A DNA stretch of 64,000 nucleotides from an uncultured Lachnospiraceae bacterium (GTDB lineage: Bacteria > Bacillota > Clostridia > Lachnospirales > Lachnospiraceae): the NCBI GenBank assembly GCA_944380185.1, contig CALWGV010000028.1, positions 38,796 to 102,795 on the forward strand, written 5' to 3'. The notes beneath the pieces were generated by a model, which saw only the letters and a list, made by a program, of their open reading frames with translations, did not search any database and was not told the origin of the DNA. Positions within the stretch are counted from its first letter, which is position 1. Each line of letters opens with the position of its first letter. The position numbers and the translations under genes are program-made. Shown one piece after another: positions 9,916 through 18,086 of the stretch.

Positions 9916-10754
9916 CCTGAGGCTCCTTCCAATTTCAAAATCACATATGTGTCAGTTTCCGCCATCCATGTCAATCCCTGCGAATATAAATACGGCATAT
10001 TCGGGTATGTCTTCTTTACCACTACGTAATCCGTATCCAGATACGATAAGGCCCCCTGGAATTCTGCCCCCTCGATTTCCTTTTCCCGGTACAGAACCTG
10101 ATAGATATGCATCTGAGACAGCATATTGGGCGGGAAACGGTCTTTGTAATCGGTATCCGCCTGGGACTCCATATACGAAATATCCGAGTAGGCCAGCGCC
10201 AGTTGAATGGACGGATCATACTGCCCCATCAACACAATCAGATCGAAATCCATCGCTGCCCTGGGTTCGGCATCCTCGCTGTCCTCATGGATAAGTTCAC
10301 TTATCTCTATCAGCTCATCCGGTACTTTATACAGATTTTCCGCCATTGTCAGTCCTCTTGCCAGGATCGACTTTCCCGGAAAAGCAAGCAGCGCAGCCAT
10401 ACAGACAATAAGAACAGCACGTCCCCACCTGTGCTTAATCTTTTCCTCCAAACTGACAGCCAGCCAGCTAATCAGCACAGTAAAAGGAAGAAGCCAGATA
10501 AATCGATAATATTCATCATCCATATCGAGGACATCGACGATTTTCGTGATCAGAAGCGGATTGTACACCGTAAGCGCCAGCAATAGGAAATATCCCAGCG
10601 CTCCTTTTTCCCACTGTCCCTGCCGCCGCCAAGTCAAAAAAACCATGTAGAGCAGCGCGGCTGCAAAAAACAGATAAAACACGCCTTCTCCCTGGAACCG
10701 GCGGAAACATTCCGCCACAAATTCCCATCCCCATTCTGAAACCTGAATATTCAT
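9912..10754 (-). CDS. C-terminal part of split DUF6077-type membrane protein
   Basis: This 280-residue reading frame holds about four membrane segments (such as VFYLFFAAALLYMVF and RAVLIVCMAALLAF), the YYRFIWLLPFTVLISWLAV stretch and a soluble C-terminal region. It corresponds to the second half of large clostridial DUF6077-type membrane proteins. It lies in the same frame as the gene just upstream, separated from that gene by one TAG codon and five codons. An AAGGAAG ribosome site seven bases before the ATG would allow it to be made separately. It could be a natural two-gene form, or one gene with a nonsense change. The role is unknown, but the context suggests a glycan polymerase or glycosyltransferase function. 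Confidence 0.7.
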   Translation of the reverse strand: MNIQVSEWGWEFVAECFRRFQGEGVFYLFFAAALLYMVFLTWRRQGQWEKGALGYFLLLALTVYNPLLITKIVDVLDMDDEYYRFIWLLPFTVLISWLAVSLEEKIKHRWGRAVLIVCMAALLAFPGKSILARGLTMAENLYKVPDELIEISELIHEDSEDAEPRAAMDFDLIVLMGQYDPSIQLALAYSDISYMESQADTDYKDRFPPNMLSQMHIYQVLYREKEIEGAEFQGALSYLDTDYVVVKKTYPNMPYLYSQGLTWMAETDTYVILKLEGASG

Positions 10755-10769
10755 CGGCCGTCTTCCTTT

Positions 10770-11846
10770 CTATCGGCTGGTATATATATACAGCAGGCCC
10801 AATCGATTTAGCAAATAGCAGGCCAGAACGACGCCTGCCGGCACCATACATGCCATGCTGCAAAGCACGACCCGAAAATGGCGCGTCCGCACCCATTGTA
10901 CAACAGCGAAAATACCCAGGGCAGCGGGAACCAGGAACATTGCCGATGATGAAACAGCGACGGCTCCCCATGAAACAATAAATAAACCTTCCCACTCTAT
11001 TTTTCCCGCACTTCGGAACAGACGAATAAACCAGTAAAACAAAAATGGAGCGACGACAGCTCCTGCGATCGCCTTTCCCTCATACGTCCGAAGCAGTACA
11101 AAGGCAGAAGACGTATAATCACTGAAGGTGCACAGATTGATCAGAAAACCAAATCCCAAAAACAACGCTTTGGCTCTGGGATTCCCAGGGAAAAAGAAAT
11201 CGGCAAAACAGGAGTATATTAAATTCAGCAGAATGGTCACCACAATTACCATAACCGTCTTCGTTTCAATTAACGGATGAAGAGAAAACAACTGGCAAAA
11301 CACAGCGTCATTCATGTGGTATGTCGCCAGGCAATGCTTCAGATCAAAGGTTTCGAAAGCTGCTCCCAGAAGGGGATTGATCGTATTGATCGTATTATGA
11401 TAGACCGAATAGGATACACTTCCCACGTAATAAGTGGCATCCCAATAGCTGGAATAGATAAGAGAAACCGCCAGAACGTTTGCGAGAACAATCGCCACCG
11501 CTGCCAGCCGCCACAATCGCTCATACACGGTTTTGCCGCAGACATTTCTCCATAGGTCCCGAAATATCCGCCCCCAGACTTTATGATTTTTCCAGACAGA
11601 AAACAGCACGATTCCCAGAGCCAGCACCGTCCAGAGCAGCGTCAGACGGCTCAGAGGCTGTAACGCAAACATCAGCGGAATCGTAATAATCTGAAAAATA
11701 ATATGATACAAAAAAAAGCCAATTAATACTGTCAGGCCAACGGATTTTCCGCCTCTGTCTTTTCTGCAGGTAATCAGACTTCCAAAAGAAAAAAACAGGA
11801 TAAAATAAGTACATAAGACAATCATACTCTTTATCCAGTTATCCAT
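10770..11846 (-). CDS. N-terminal part of split DUF6077-type membrane protein
   Basis: The 358-residue protein has about nine membrane segments. It matches the pattern I know for DUF6077 proteins, with an external loop near DATYYVGSVSYSVYHNTINT, an RTYEGKAIAGAVVAPFLFYW stretch and a final VLACYLLNRLGLLYIY helix. Such proteins are usually near 600 residues and this one ends at a TAG at 10770-10772. The following gene continues in the same frame after 15 bases. Together the two halves give about 640 residues, which fits the family. The position between YfhO and GtrB-like genes suggests a membrane step in glycan assembly. No catalytic residue can be named from the sequence. Confidence 0.75.
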   Translation of the reverse strand: MDNWIKSMIVLCTYFILFFSFGSLITCRKDRGGKSVGLTVLIGFFLYHIIFQIITIPLMFALQPLSRLTLLWTVLALGIVLFSVWKNHKVWGRIFRDLWRNVCGKTVYERLWRLAAVAIVLANVLAVSLIYSSYWDATYYVGSVSYSVYHNTINTINPLLGAAFETFDLKHCLATYHMNDAVFCQLFSLHPLIETKTVMVIVVTILLNLIYSCFADFFFPGNPRAKALFLGFGFLINLCTFSDYTSSAFVLLRTYEGKAIAGAVVAPFLFYWFIRLFRSAGKIEWEGLFIVSWGAVAVSSSAMFLVPAALGIFAVVQWVRTRHFRVVLCSMACMVPAGVVLACYLLNRLGLLYIYTSR

Positions 11847-11883
11847 TCGCTGTTCTCTCCCTTCCTTTTGCTTGCAGTCTTTT

Positions 11884-12849
11884 TCACTTCAGCCGTGCTT
11901 CCTCAATGATATATCTGGGCCTTGCTTTCGTTTCATTATAAATTTTCCCGATATATTCCCCTACTACACCGATGCAGAGGATCTGTGCTCCGCCGAAAAA
12001 GCAAATCAGGACCGCCAGGGTGGCCCACCCCGCCACAGTCTGCCCGGCCAGCCCTCCCACGATCACGTAAATCAGATAGATAAAGCTTAATAGTGAGATT
12101 ATCATCCCGCAAACGGTGATCAGCCGCAGCGGTTTGACGCTGCAGGAGGTGATTCCCTCAATGGCAAAGGAGATCATTTTACCGAGAGGATATTTGGACT
12201 CCCCGGCGAATCGTTCCTCGCGCACATACTCTACCGTAGCCGTCTGAAAGCCGATCATCGGGATAATTCCCCGCAGGAAAAGGTTGACCTCTTTAAATTT
12301 TGCCAGCTCATCCAGGGCTCTTTTGGTCATCAGACGATAATCCGCATGATTGTACACCGTCTCCACGCCCATGGCCGCCATCAGACGATAGAAAGCCAGT
12401 GCCGTGTATTTTTTAAAAAACGAATCCTTTTTGCGCGAGCTGCGCACACCATATACGATATCGGCGCCTTTCTTATATTCGTCCACAAAACGATCCACCG
12501 CATGGATATCATCCTGAAGATCTGCATCCATGGAAATAACAATATCCGCATATTTTCTGGCGGTCATCAGTCCCGCTAACAGTGCGTTCTGATGGCCGCG
12601 GTTGTGCGCCAGGCTGATCCCCGATACATATGGATTTTCTTCACACAGTCTGCAGATAATCTCCCAGGTCCTGTCTTTTGATCCGTCATTTACCAACAGA
12701 AAACGGCTGTTTGAAGCAACTTGTTTTTGTTCGATCATCCCGTCTATTTTCTCTGTCAGCCGCCGCACGGTCTCCTCGATGACCGCTTCTTCGTTATAAC
12801 AAGGAATCACTATATACAAAATTGGATTTTCTTTTACTTGGGCCGCCAT
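11884..12849 (-). CDS. GtrB-like undecaprenyl-phosphate glycosyltransferase
   Basis: This protein of 321 residues resembles GtrB/DPM1-type GT2 enzymes, which make undecaprenyl-phosphate sugar on the cytosolic face. It has YIVIPCYNEEAVIEETVRRL, the NDGSKDRTW motif, the SMDADLQDD metal motif near residue 104 and the RSSRKKDSFFKKYTALAFYR amphipathic segment. The MGVETVYNHADYRLM stretch is also characteristic. Two membrane helices close the protein (about residues 228-290). GGAGG precedes the ATG. With the GtrA-like and GtrII-like proteins of this operon it likely forms a lipid-linked sugar decoration pathway. Confidence 0.9.
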   Translation of the reverse strand: MAAQVKENPILYIVIPCYNEEAVIEETVRRLTEKIDGMIEQKQVASNSRFLLVNDGSKDRTWEIICRLCEENPYVSGISLAHNRGHQNALLAGLMTARKYADIVISMDADLQDDIHAVDRFVDEYKKGADIVYGVRSSRKKDSFFKKYTALAFYRLMAAMGVETVYNHADYRLMTKRALDELAKFKEVNLFLRGIIPMIGFQTATVEYVREERFAGESKYPLGKMISFAIEGITSCSVKPLRLITVCGMIISLLSFIYLIYVIVGGLAGQTVAGWATLAVLICFFGGAQILCIGVVGEYIGKIYNETKARPRYIIEEARLK

Positions 12850-12872
12850 GATTTCCTCCTCATAACCGGTAT

Positions 12873-13667
12873 CTATTTGCTGTAAGTATCGTATGCCTTC
12901 TTATAAAATACCATAATCAGACGGACCATCCATTCCGGCCAAAATTTCCGGAACATGGAGATATCGTCGTTGATTCTCAGATGGTTTTCAATAAACTCTT
13001 TGCTGGTGGCTCCATCATGGACGCGGTAGTAGGTAAGCGGCTGATCAGCGTAGACGAAGCGCCCCGGCTGGCATGCAAATTTATAGAAGGTATCCCAGTC
13101 CAAATTATATTTGTACACGGAGGTAAAGACATCTGCGCCTAACATTTCTTTATGATAGGTCACCGACGGACAGCAGATACTGTTGCCCAGACATAACACT
13201 CGCTTTTTCCACCAAATCTTGTTCGCTAAACGCGCACTCTTTAGAGGAGTCCGAAGCAAACGACGGATCTTGCTGTTTATATCCCTCTTTCCGATCCTTC
13301 CTCCCTTGATGGGCAGATAATCCGTCAGAAAAAGACTGACATCCTCATACTTTGCGCACATTTCCAACATTATCCTGGCGTAATCGGGGTGATACTGATC
13401 ATCCTGATGAGCGATTGTCACATAGTCTGCCTGTGCCTTATCATACGCAAAATTCCAGTCATCCTGTATATCGCTTTTTCCCTGCCGCACATAGTAAGGA
13501 ATCTCATATTTTTTCGCCAGGTTCTCAATAAACTCACTGGGCGTGGAAGTAGCCAGCAGTATGTTCGTCTTTACCGTCTGCGCCTTCAGCGACTGAATAC
13601 AATTTTCCAGATACGGAGAATCCTTATAGGCACAGATGGCAAAACAATGTGTTATCGATGATTTCAT
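12873..13667 (-). CDS. GT2 glycosyltransferase with IQDDWN motif
   Basis: The protein of 264 residues is a GT2-type glycosyltransferase that begins MKSSITHCFAICAYKDSPYL. It has the GKSDIQDDWNFAY segment, followed by TIAHQDDQYHPDY where the acidic pair likely binds the metal. The tail (RLIMVFYKKAYDTYSK) is basic and aromatic. A close paralogue lies at 24626-25465 in the neighbouring operon, with the same opening and the same IQDDWNFAY block. The start overlaps the stop of the GtrA-like gene (ATGA) and has GAGGAG upstream. Donor and acceptor are unknown. The paralogue suggests the two glycans share one linkage type. Confidence 0.86.
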   Translation of the reverse strand: MKSSITHCFAICAYKDSPYLENCIQSLKAQTVKTNILLATSTPSEFIENLAKKYEIPYYVRQGKSDIQDDWNFAYDKAQADYVTIAHQDDQYHPDYARIMLEMCAKYEDVSLFLTDYLPIKGGRIGKRDINSKIRRLLRTPLKSARLANKIWWKKRVLCLGNSICCPSVTYHKEMLGADVFTSVYKYNLDWDTFYKFACQPGRFVYADQPLTYYRVHDGATSKEFIENHLRINDDISMFRKFWPEWMVRLIMVFYKKAYDTYSK

Positions 13668-14077
13668 TTTTTCTCTCCTCGAAACGCCCAGAATTTATTC
13701 AGCACAAAATTGAGCGGAATCGTCACCAGCAGATTGATAATCGGTGCAATTTTATCGGAAATATGCAGCCCGTCTACCCACAAAGCCAAGAGCACTGTGG
13801 AGAGAGCCAGAGTAAAACCATAGCTGACAAATACTCTAACCACAGATCTGCCTGTGCTTCGCACTTCACCTTCCGCCTTTTTGAATACATAACGGTTATT
13901 CCAAAAATAGGCATTAATCGTTCCCAAGACAAAGCCGGCTGCATTGGCTGCCACGTAATGGACACCTAACGCCAATCCCAGATAGTAAACGACAAGAGAA
14001 ATCAGTGTATTGGAAATTCCAACAAATCCAAATTTAATAAACTGCACAGCAAGCTTCCACAGGCTTCTGTCCTGCAT
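13664..14077 (-). CDS. GtrA-like membrane protein (lipid-linked sugar flippase)
   Basis: The protein of 137 residues has four membrane segments and the GtrA family pattern, including LVQFIKFGFVG-like and SLVVYYLGLALGVHYVAANA sequences, then FVLGTINAYFWNNRYVF. GtrA-type proteins are thought to move undecaprenyl-phosphate sugars to the outer face. I chose the ATG at 14075-14077, whose first base overlaps the preceding TGA (TGATG), over the GTG one codon earlier. The neighbour on one side is the large multi-domain transferase and on the other a GT2 gene. The GtrB-like and GtrII-like partners are further along the operon. Confidence 0.88.
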   Translation of the reverse strand: MQDRSLWKLAVQFIKFGFVGISNTLISLVVYYLGLALGVHYVAANAAGFVLGTINAYFWNNRYVFKKAEGEVRSTGRSVVRVFVSYGFTLALSTVLLALWVDGLHISDKIAPIINLLVTIPLNFVLNKFWAFRGEKK

Positions 14078-17000
14078 CACGTAAAGTCCTCCCTCACCTT
14101 ATCCCACAGGGCATCCATGCTGAAATGCTCCCGAATATAGCTCTGGGTGCGGCAGGATATCTCCGCCAGCCCTTCTGTATCCCGATAGAGCTCCACCGTG
14201 CGGCTGGCAAAAGCTTTCGCCTCATCCTCCACCGCTACCACATTTCTCACCTCAGGGATGCCTTCGGCGCCGATAGAGGTAGTAATCATCGGGATGCCGT
14301 TGTAGATGGACTCGATAACCTTGCCCTTGACGCCTGCGCCGAAGCGCAGAGGGCAGACTACCAGACGGCACCCGTCATAGAGACGGGTAAGCTCCTCGTC
14401 GCTGACAAATCCCTTTACTTCGATAGGCCCCGGTCCTCCGCTCCCATCCGTGCCGTTTAGCTCCGTAATCTCCCTGGGCGCCCGGGAACCGACGATATAG
14501 AAGGGTACCCGATCAGCCTCAGCCCCAAGTTTTTCCCGAATCAGAGGATAAATTTCTTTCACAAACCACAAAACAGCGTCCGCATTGGGCCTATGCCCAA
14601 AGCCTCCCACAAACAGGAATCCTTTTCTGGCTGCAAAATCCTGAGGAATCTGATCACGAAACACATCATAGCTGTAGACCGACACGCTCTTTACCGGGAT
14701 ATTGGGATCCACCTTGCGAATCTCCTCCTCCTCCATGGTAGAAGGGTAGTAAACCGCCTCACAGTTGTGCATGATGGAAAATTCCAGCTTGCGCCAGTGC
14801 TCAGACTCTTCTTTTTTCGTTTTATCCCCGGTCAGGGCATATTCCCTGCCCTCACGCAGATAGTGGAGATCGTGCCCGTAGTAGATGCAGCGGATATTGG
14901 TATGCTCCCGGATAAACTCCAGATATTTCACCGTGATATGGGGACGATTTAAGAAAGCAAAATCGATATACTCTCCGTTGGTCTCGATCCACTGCAAAAT
15001 CCGGCCATCCCGGAATTCGTCGCCGTAGAGAACCTCCACGCCCAGCTGCTCCAGGGCACTGGTGTAGGGCTCTTCGTGGTTGAAATTATCTCCGATAAAC
15101 TTGACCACATAGCCGTGCTTCAAAAACATCCGGATAAACTGATAGGTACTGCGTGATCCGGCGTCCCGGTCAAACTGCGGCACATAGTGATCGATGACCA
15201 GGATGGTCTTCCTCCCCTGAGAGCGCTCCCTGGCCTCAAAAAGAGCCGGCGGATCGCTGTAATCCGTCTGCAGGGCGAATTCCTCCGCCCATTTTTCCCG
15301 GAGCTTTACGCTGTTTTCCACCTGATATCTCTTGATGCCGCTGCCGGTGTCGGTGCCGTTGCTGACACCCTCGTAGTGAACCACCACCGACTGAGGCTGA
15401 TAGACCACCCGGTAGCCCGCATCGCGCACGGCAAAGGCCAGATCTGCATCCTCACAGTAGGCCGGGGCAAAGCGCTCATCAAACCCGCCCAGCTCCTTCC
15501 ACAAGGACACAGGCAGCATAATGGAGGCGCCGGAGATATAATCCACATCCTTCACATAGTTATACGCGGCCTTGTCCGGATCGTCAAAACGTCCGTAATT
15601 CCAGCCGGTGCCGTTGCTCCACAGGATGCCGCCGGCCTCCTGCAGTCTTCCGTCGGGGTAAACTAACTTAGACCCCACCATACCGATGGACGGGTCCGAC
15701 TGGGTAAGACGCACCAGACTGGAAAGCCAGCCGGGCTGCACGCGAGTGTCATTATTCAGAAACAGAATATATTTTCCTCGGGCAAGTTCTGCCGCCAGAT
15801 TGCAGTTCTTTAAGAAGCCCAGATTCTCCGGCGTCCGGCTGATGCGGATGCCCTTTACTTTCTCGTGCAGCCGCACCGTGTCGTCGGTGGACTGATCGTC
15901 CGCCAGGATGACCTCATAAGTCACATCCTTCGTGTTCTCCAGGATGGATTCCAAACAGTGATAGGTATAATCCACCTGGTTGTAGGCAGGAATCACGATG
16001 GAAACGGCAGGTTCCGCCACCGTTTCAAAGCGCAGAGACTTTTTGCCCTTTATCGAACCGCTGCCGGGCTTATCTGCCGCGCCGGCGGCCTTTCCTCCTG
16101 CCGTGCCCGCCTCTGCCGTCGTCACGGTTTTTTCTGGAGTCAACTTTTTACCGGTATGATACAGGGCCTTGGCCGCCCGGTAAACCGGTCCCGCGCCGAA
16201 TTTCTTGGCAATACTCTTGACCCTGCTGTACTTATCGATGATCTCCTGCTGCCCGGCAATCAGACCATTCAGGTTCTGGATATGGTTCTCCTTGAGCTGC
16301 ACCGCTGTATTCAGCGACTGGATCTGCACGTCATAATCGTAGATCGTCTTGGCAAAATCCATGGATTTTTTCGCATAGCGGTCTACATAGGTGTAGCAAT
16401 TATTTTCACCGTGGACATACTCCTGAAAGGACTTCTCCATCTTGGCATACTGAATGGCCATGGGGCGGCTGATGCCGCATCGCTCCAGCAGACCCGTGCA
16501 GTCCATCTTCCCTTCGAACAGACTTTCATGATGGCGATAAAAATAGAGCAGGATGCGATAGCGCACAAAATCCACCGGGATCGGAAAATCAAAAACCCAT
16601 TCATAGTCCAGACACTGAAGTTTCTCCTCCTGGACCATAATGTTCTCAAAAAGCATATCGATATTGGACACAAGAAATGCCGGCCCCTCCGCTCTTTTTA
16701 CAGGTCCGAAGATTTCAGTAAATTTTTCCGTTTTTTCGAAAGGAGCAAGTCCTTTATCCTCGACAGCCAGAATCCGGTCAAGGGCTTCCCGCAGCACAGA
16801 GACTGCATCCTCACCTCCGCGGATTTTCTCATCCAGGAGCTCGTCCAGGGTAGGAGCCTCCAAATAGGCGTAGCGCATCACATCGCCATGAAATTCCGGC
16901 TCCAGGAAGGACACGTTGCGGTAGATAGAACTCAGCTGTCTGAAGCTTTCGGCGAAACGCCGGATATGCACTGCCCCCTCTGGACGCAGCGCTTCCTTTT

Positions 17001-17097
17001 CCACGAAGCGCACGCCGTTCTCCTCACGGATCTGCGTCTTGATCTGAAAGGCCTCCCGACGCATTTTATTGTATTTAACATACTGAATCTGTTTCAT
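14077..17097 (-). CDS. multi-domain transferase: kinase-like, coiled coil, GT2, GT4
   Basis: The 1006-residue protein has several domains. Residues 1-200 look like an atypical kinase fold, with SNIDMLFENIMV near 144-155 (Asp147 and Asn152 where a catalytic loop would be) and DYEW at 164-167 in place of DFG. A helical region follows, with a short coiled coil at about 255-290. A low-complexity Ala/Gly/Lys linker spans about 320-350. Residues 364-620 form a GT2 domain (SIVIPAYNQVDYTYHCLESI, then DDQSTDDTV and the NNDTR motif). Residues 640-1006 form a GT4 domain (ILVIDHYVPQFDRDAGSRST, then PLRFGAGVKGKVIES). The start overlaps the methyltransferase stop (ATGA). The kinase reading is an inference from weak motifs. 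Confidence 0.82.
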   Translation of the reverse strand: MKQIQYVKYNKMRREAFQIKTQIREENGVRFVEKEALRPEGAVHIRRFAESFRQLSSIYRNVSFLEPEFHGDVMRYAYLEAPTLDELLDEKIRGGEDAVSVLREALDRILAVEDKGLAPFEKTEKFTEIFGPVKRAEGPAFLVSNIDMLFENIMVQEEKLQCLDYEWVFDFPIPVDFVRYRILLYFYRHHESLFEGKMDCTGLLERCGISRPMAIQYAKMEKSFQEYVHGENNCYTYVDRYAKKSMDFAKTIYDYDVQIQSLNTAVQLKENHIQNLNGLIAGQQEIIDKYSRVKSIAKKFGAGPVYRAAKALYHTGKKLTPEKTVTTAEAGTAGGKAAGAADKPGSGSIKGKKSLRFETVAEPAVSIVIPAYNQVDYTYHCLESILENTKDVTYEVILADDQSTDDTVRLHEKVKGIRISRTPENLGFLKNCNLAAELARGKYILFLNNDTRVQPGWLSSLVRLTQSDPSIGMVGSKLVYPDGRLQEAGGILWSNGTGWNYGRFDDPDKAAYNYVKDVDYISGASIMLPVSLWKELGGFDERFAPAYCEDADLAFAVRDAGYRVVYQPQSVVVHYEGVSNGTDTGSGIKRYQVENSVKLREKWAEEFALQTDYSDPPALFEARERSQGRKTILVIDHYVPQFDRDAGSRSTYQFIRMFLKHGYVVKFIGDNFNHEEPYTSALEQLGVEVLYGDEFRDGRILQWIETNGEYIDFAFLNRPHITVKYLEFIREHTNIRCIYYGHDLHYLREGREYALTGDKTKKEESEHWRKLEFSIMHNCEAVYYPSTMEEEEIRKVDPNIPVKSVSVYSYDVFRDQIPQDFAARKGFLFVGGFGHRPNADAVLWFVKEIYPLIREKLGAEADRVPFYIVGSRAPREITELNGTDGSGGPGPIEVKGFVSDEELTRLYDGCRLVVCPLRFGAGVKGKVIESIYNGIPMITTSIGAEGIPEVRNVVAVEDEAKAFASRTVELYRDTEGLAEISCRTQSYIREHFSMDALWDKVREDFT

Positions 17098-18017
17098 TGC
17101 GCTTCCTCCCGCGAACTGATGATCAAAAAGGAATTAGCAAAATAGGGGAACTGCCCGTCCTCCGTCAAGGCCTCGTAGGCTGCCGCTTCGTCAAACATCA
17201 CGTAGCGGTCCCGGTCATAACTGACCGTAATATCGCTCAACATCCCTTTTTGGGGAAGAAATGCGTCCGAATAGACGGCCGTGGGGAGCTTATAGTCCGG
17301 CATCGGATAATAAAATTCGTTTTTCGTAAATCCAGCCTTCTGCAAGAGCCGGGTGATCTCCGCCTTAGAGAACGTGCGCACACCGGGATTTCCCGCATAT
17401 CCCCCTATCCCGTCGAAAAAGCCGCCAGTATGATCCTCCGCTGCTCCGGCCCAGTATTTGAGGCCAAATTTATTTTCGATGGCGATAATCAGCTTTCCGC
17501 CGGGTTTCAAAAAACCCTGCACGCGCTCCAGCATCGCCTGATAGGGCTCCCTGCTCTGGATATAATAGCCGGAATACTCCAAGACACCGATCAGCGTCAC
17601 ATAATCAAATTTCTCATCTAGTCTTAAATCCTCAAAATTGCCCACATAAATCTCCAGGTTGCCTTTTTCCCCGTTGCGGGTAGCGTTGATCGTGGAGCGC
17701 CGCTTGGATAGATCATTGCAGACCACTCTTTTCACCCTGCGGCAAAACAGTCCCGTGATGGCGCCGCACCCGGCCCCAATCTCCAGAAGGCTAGCCTCCG
17801 GATCAAAATCATACCACTCCAGCACATTTTCCCGCACATCGGACAGATGATACAGAATCGGCCAGTCGTTGTTTTCCATCAGGATCTCCTGCATGGGCCT
17901 GCCGCTCTCGCACAGAGCCAGAATTCTGTCCTCCACATCGCCGTCGCTGTAGAGATCCTCTCCTTTATAAAATTTCAGATTTAAAGCCGCTTCCACCGCT
18001 GCTTTTGTCGCGCTCAT
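17094..18017 (-). CDS. class I SAM-dependent methyltransferase
   Basis: The protein of 307 residues has a Rossmann methyltransferase core. The glycine-rich SAM loop is LLEIGAGCGAITGLFCRRV near residue 87, followed by the acidic NLEIYVGNFEDL strand and the VTLIGVLEYSGYYIQ post-core motif. It may methylate a sugar, possibly at the chain end of the exported glycan, since it lies between the ABC exporter and the kinase-like transferase. The ATG at 18015-18017 is preferred because GGCAGGAG lies eight bases upstream. A TTG ten codons earlier is weaker. The stop overlaps the next start by four bases, so the two proteins are probably made in step. The acceptor is not visible from sequence. Confidence 0.88.
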   Translation of the reverse strand: MSATKAAVEAALNLKFYKGEDLYSDGDVEDRILALCESGRPMQEILMENNDWPILYHLSDVRENVLEWYDFDPEASLLEIGAGCGAITGLFCRRVKRVVCNDLSKRRSTINATRNGEKGNLEIYVGNFEDLRLDEKFDYVTLIGVLEYSGYYIQSREPYQAMLERVQGFLKPGGKLIIAIENKFGLKYWAGAAEDHTGGFFDGIGGYAGNPGVRTFSKAEITRLLQKAGFTKNEFYYPMPDYKLPTAVYSDAFLPQKGMLSDITVSYDRDRYVMFDEAAAYEALTEDGQFPYFANSFLIISSREEAQ

Positions 18018-18086
18018 TTGCCCGCTCCTGCCTTTCTCGACCGACAATGCCTGCCTTGCGCAGGCAGACCTGTTTATAATTTTTGT

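Noticed and set aside
10516-10995. A frame of 159 codons between the two DUF6077 halves
   Set aside because: It is in another frame, lacks family features and would overlap both halves. The two halves are in one frame separated by TAG.
15865-17145. A 426-codon open frame on the plus strand
   Set aside because: It is a shadow of the 1006-residue transferase gene, which has GT2 and GT4 motifs and overlaps its neighbours in frame-typical ways.
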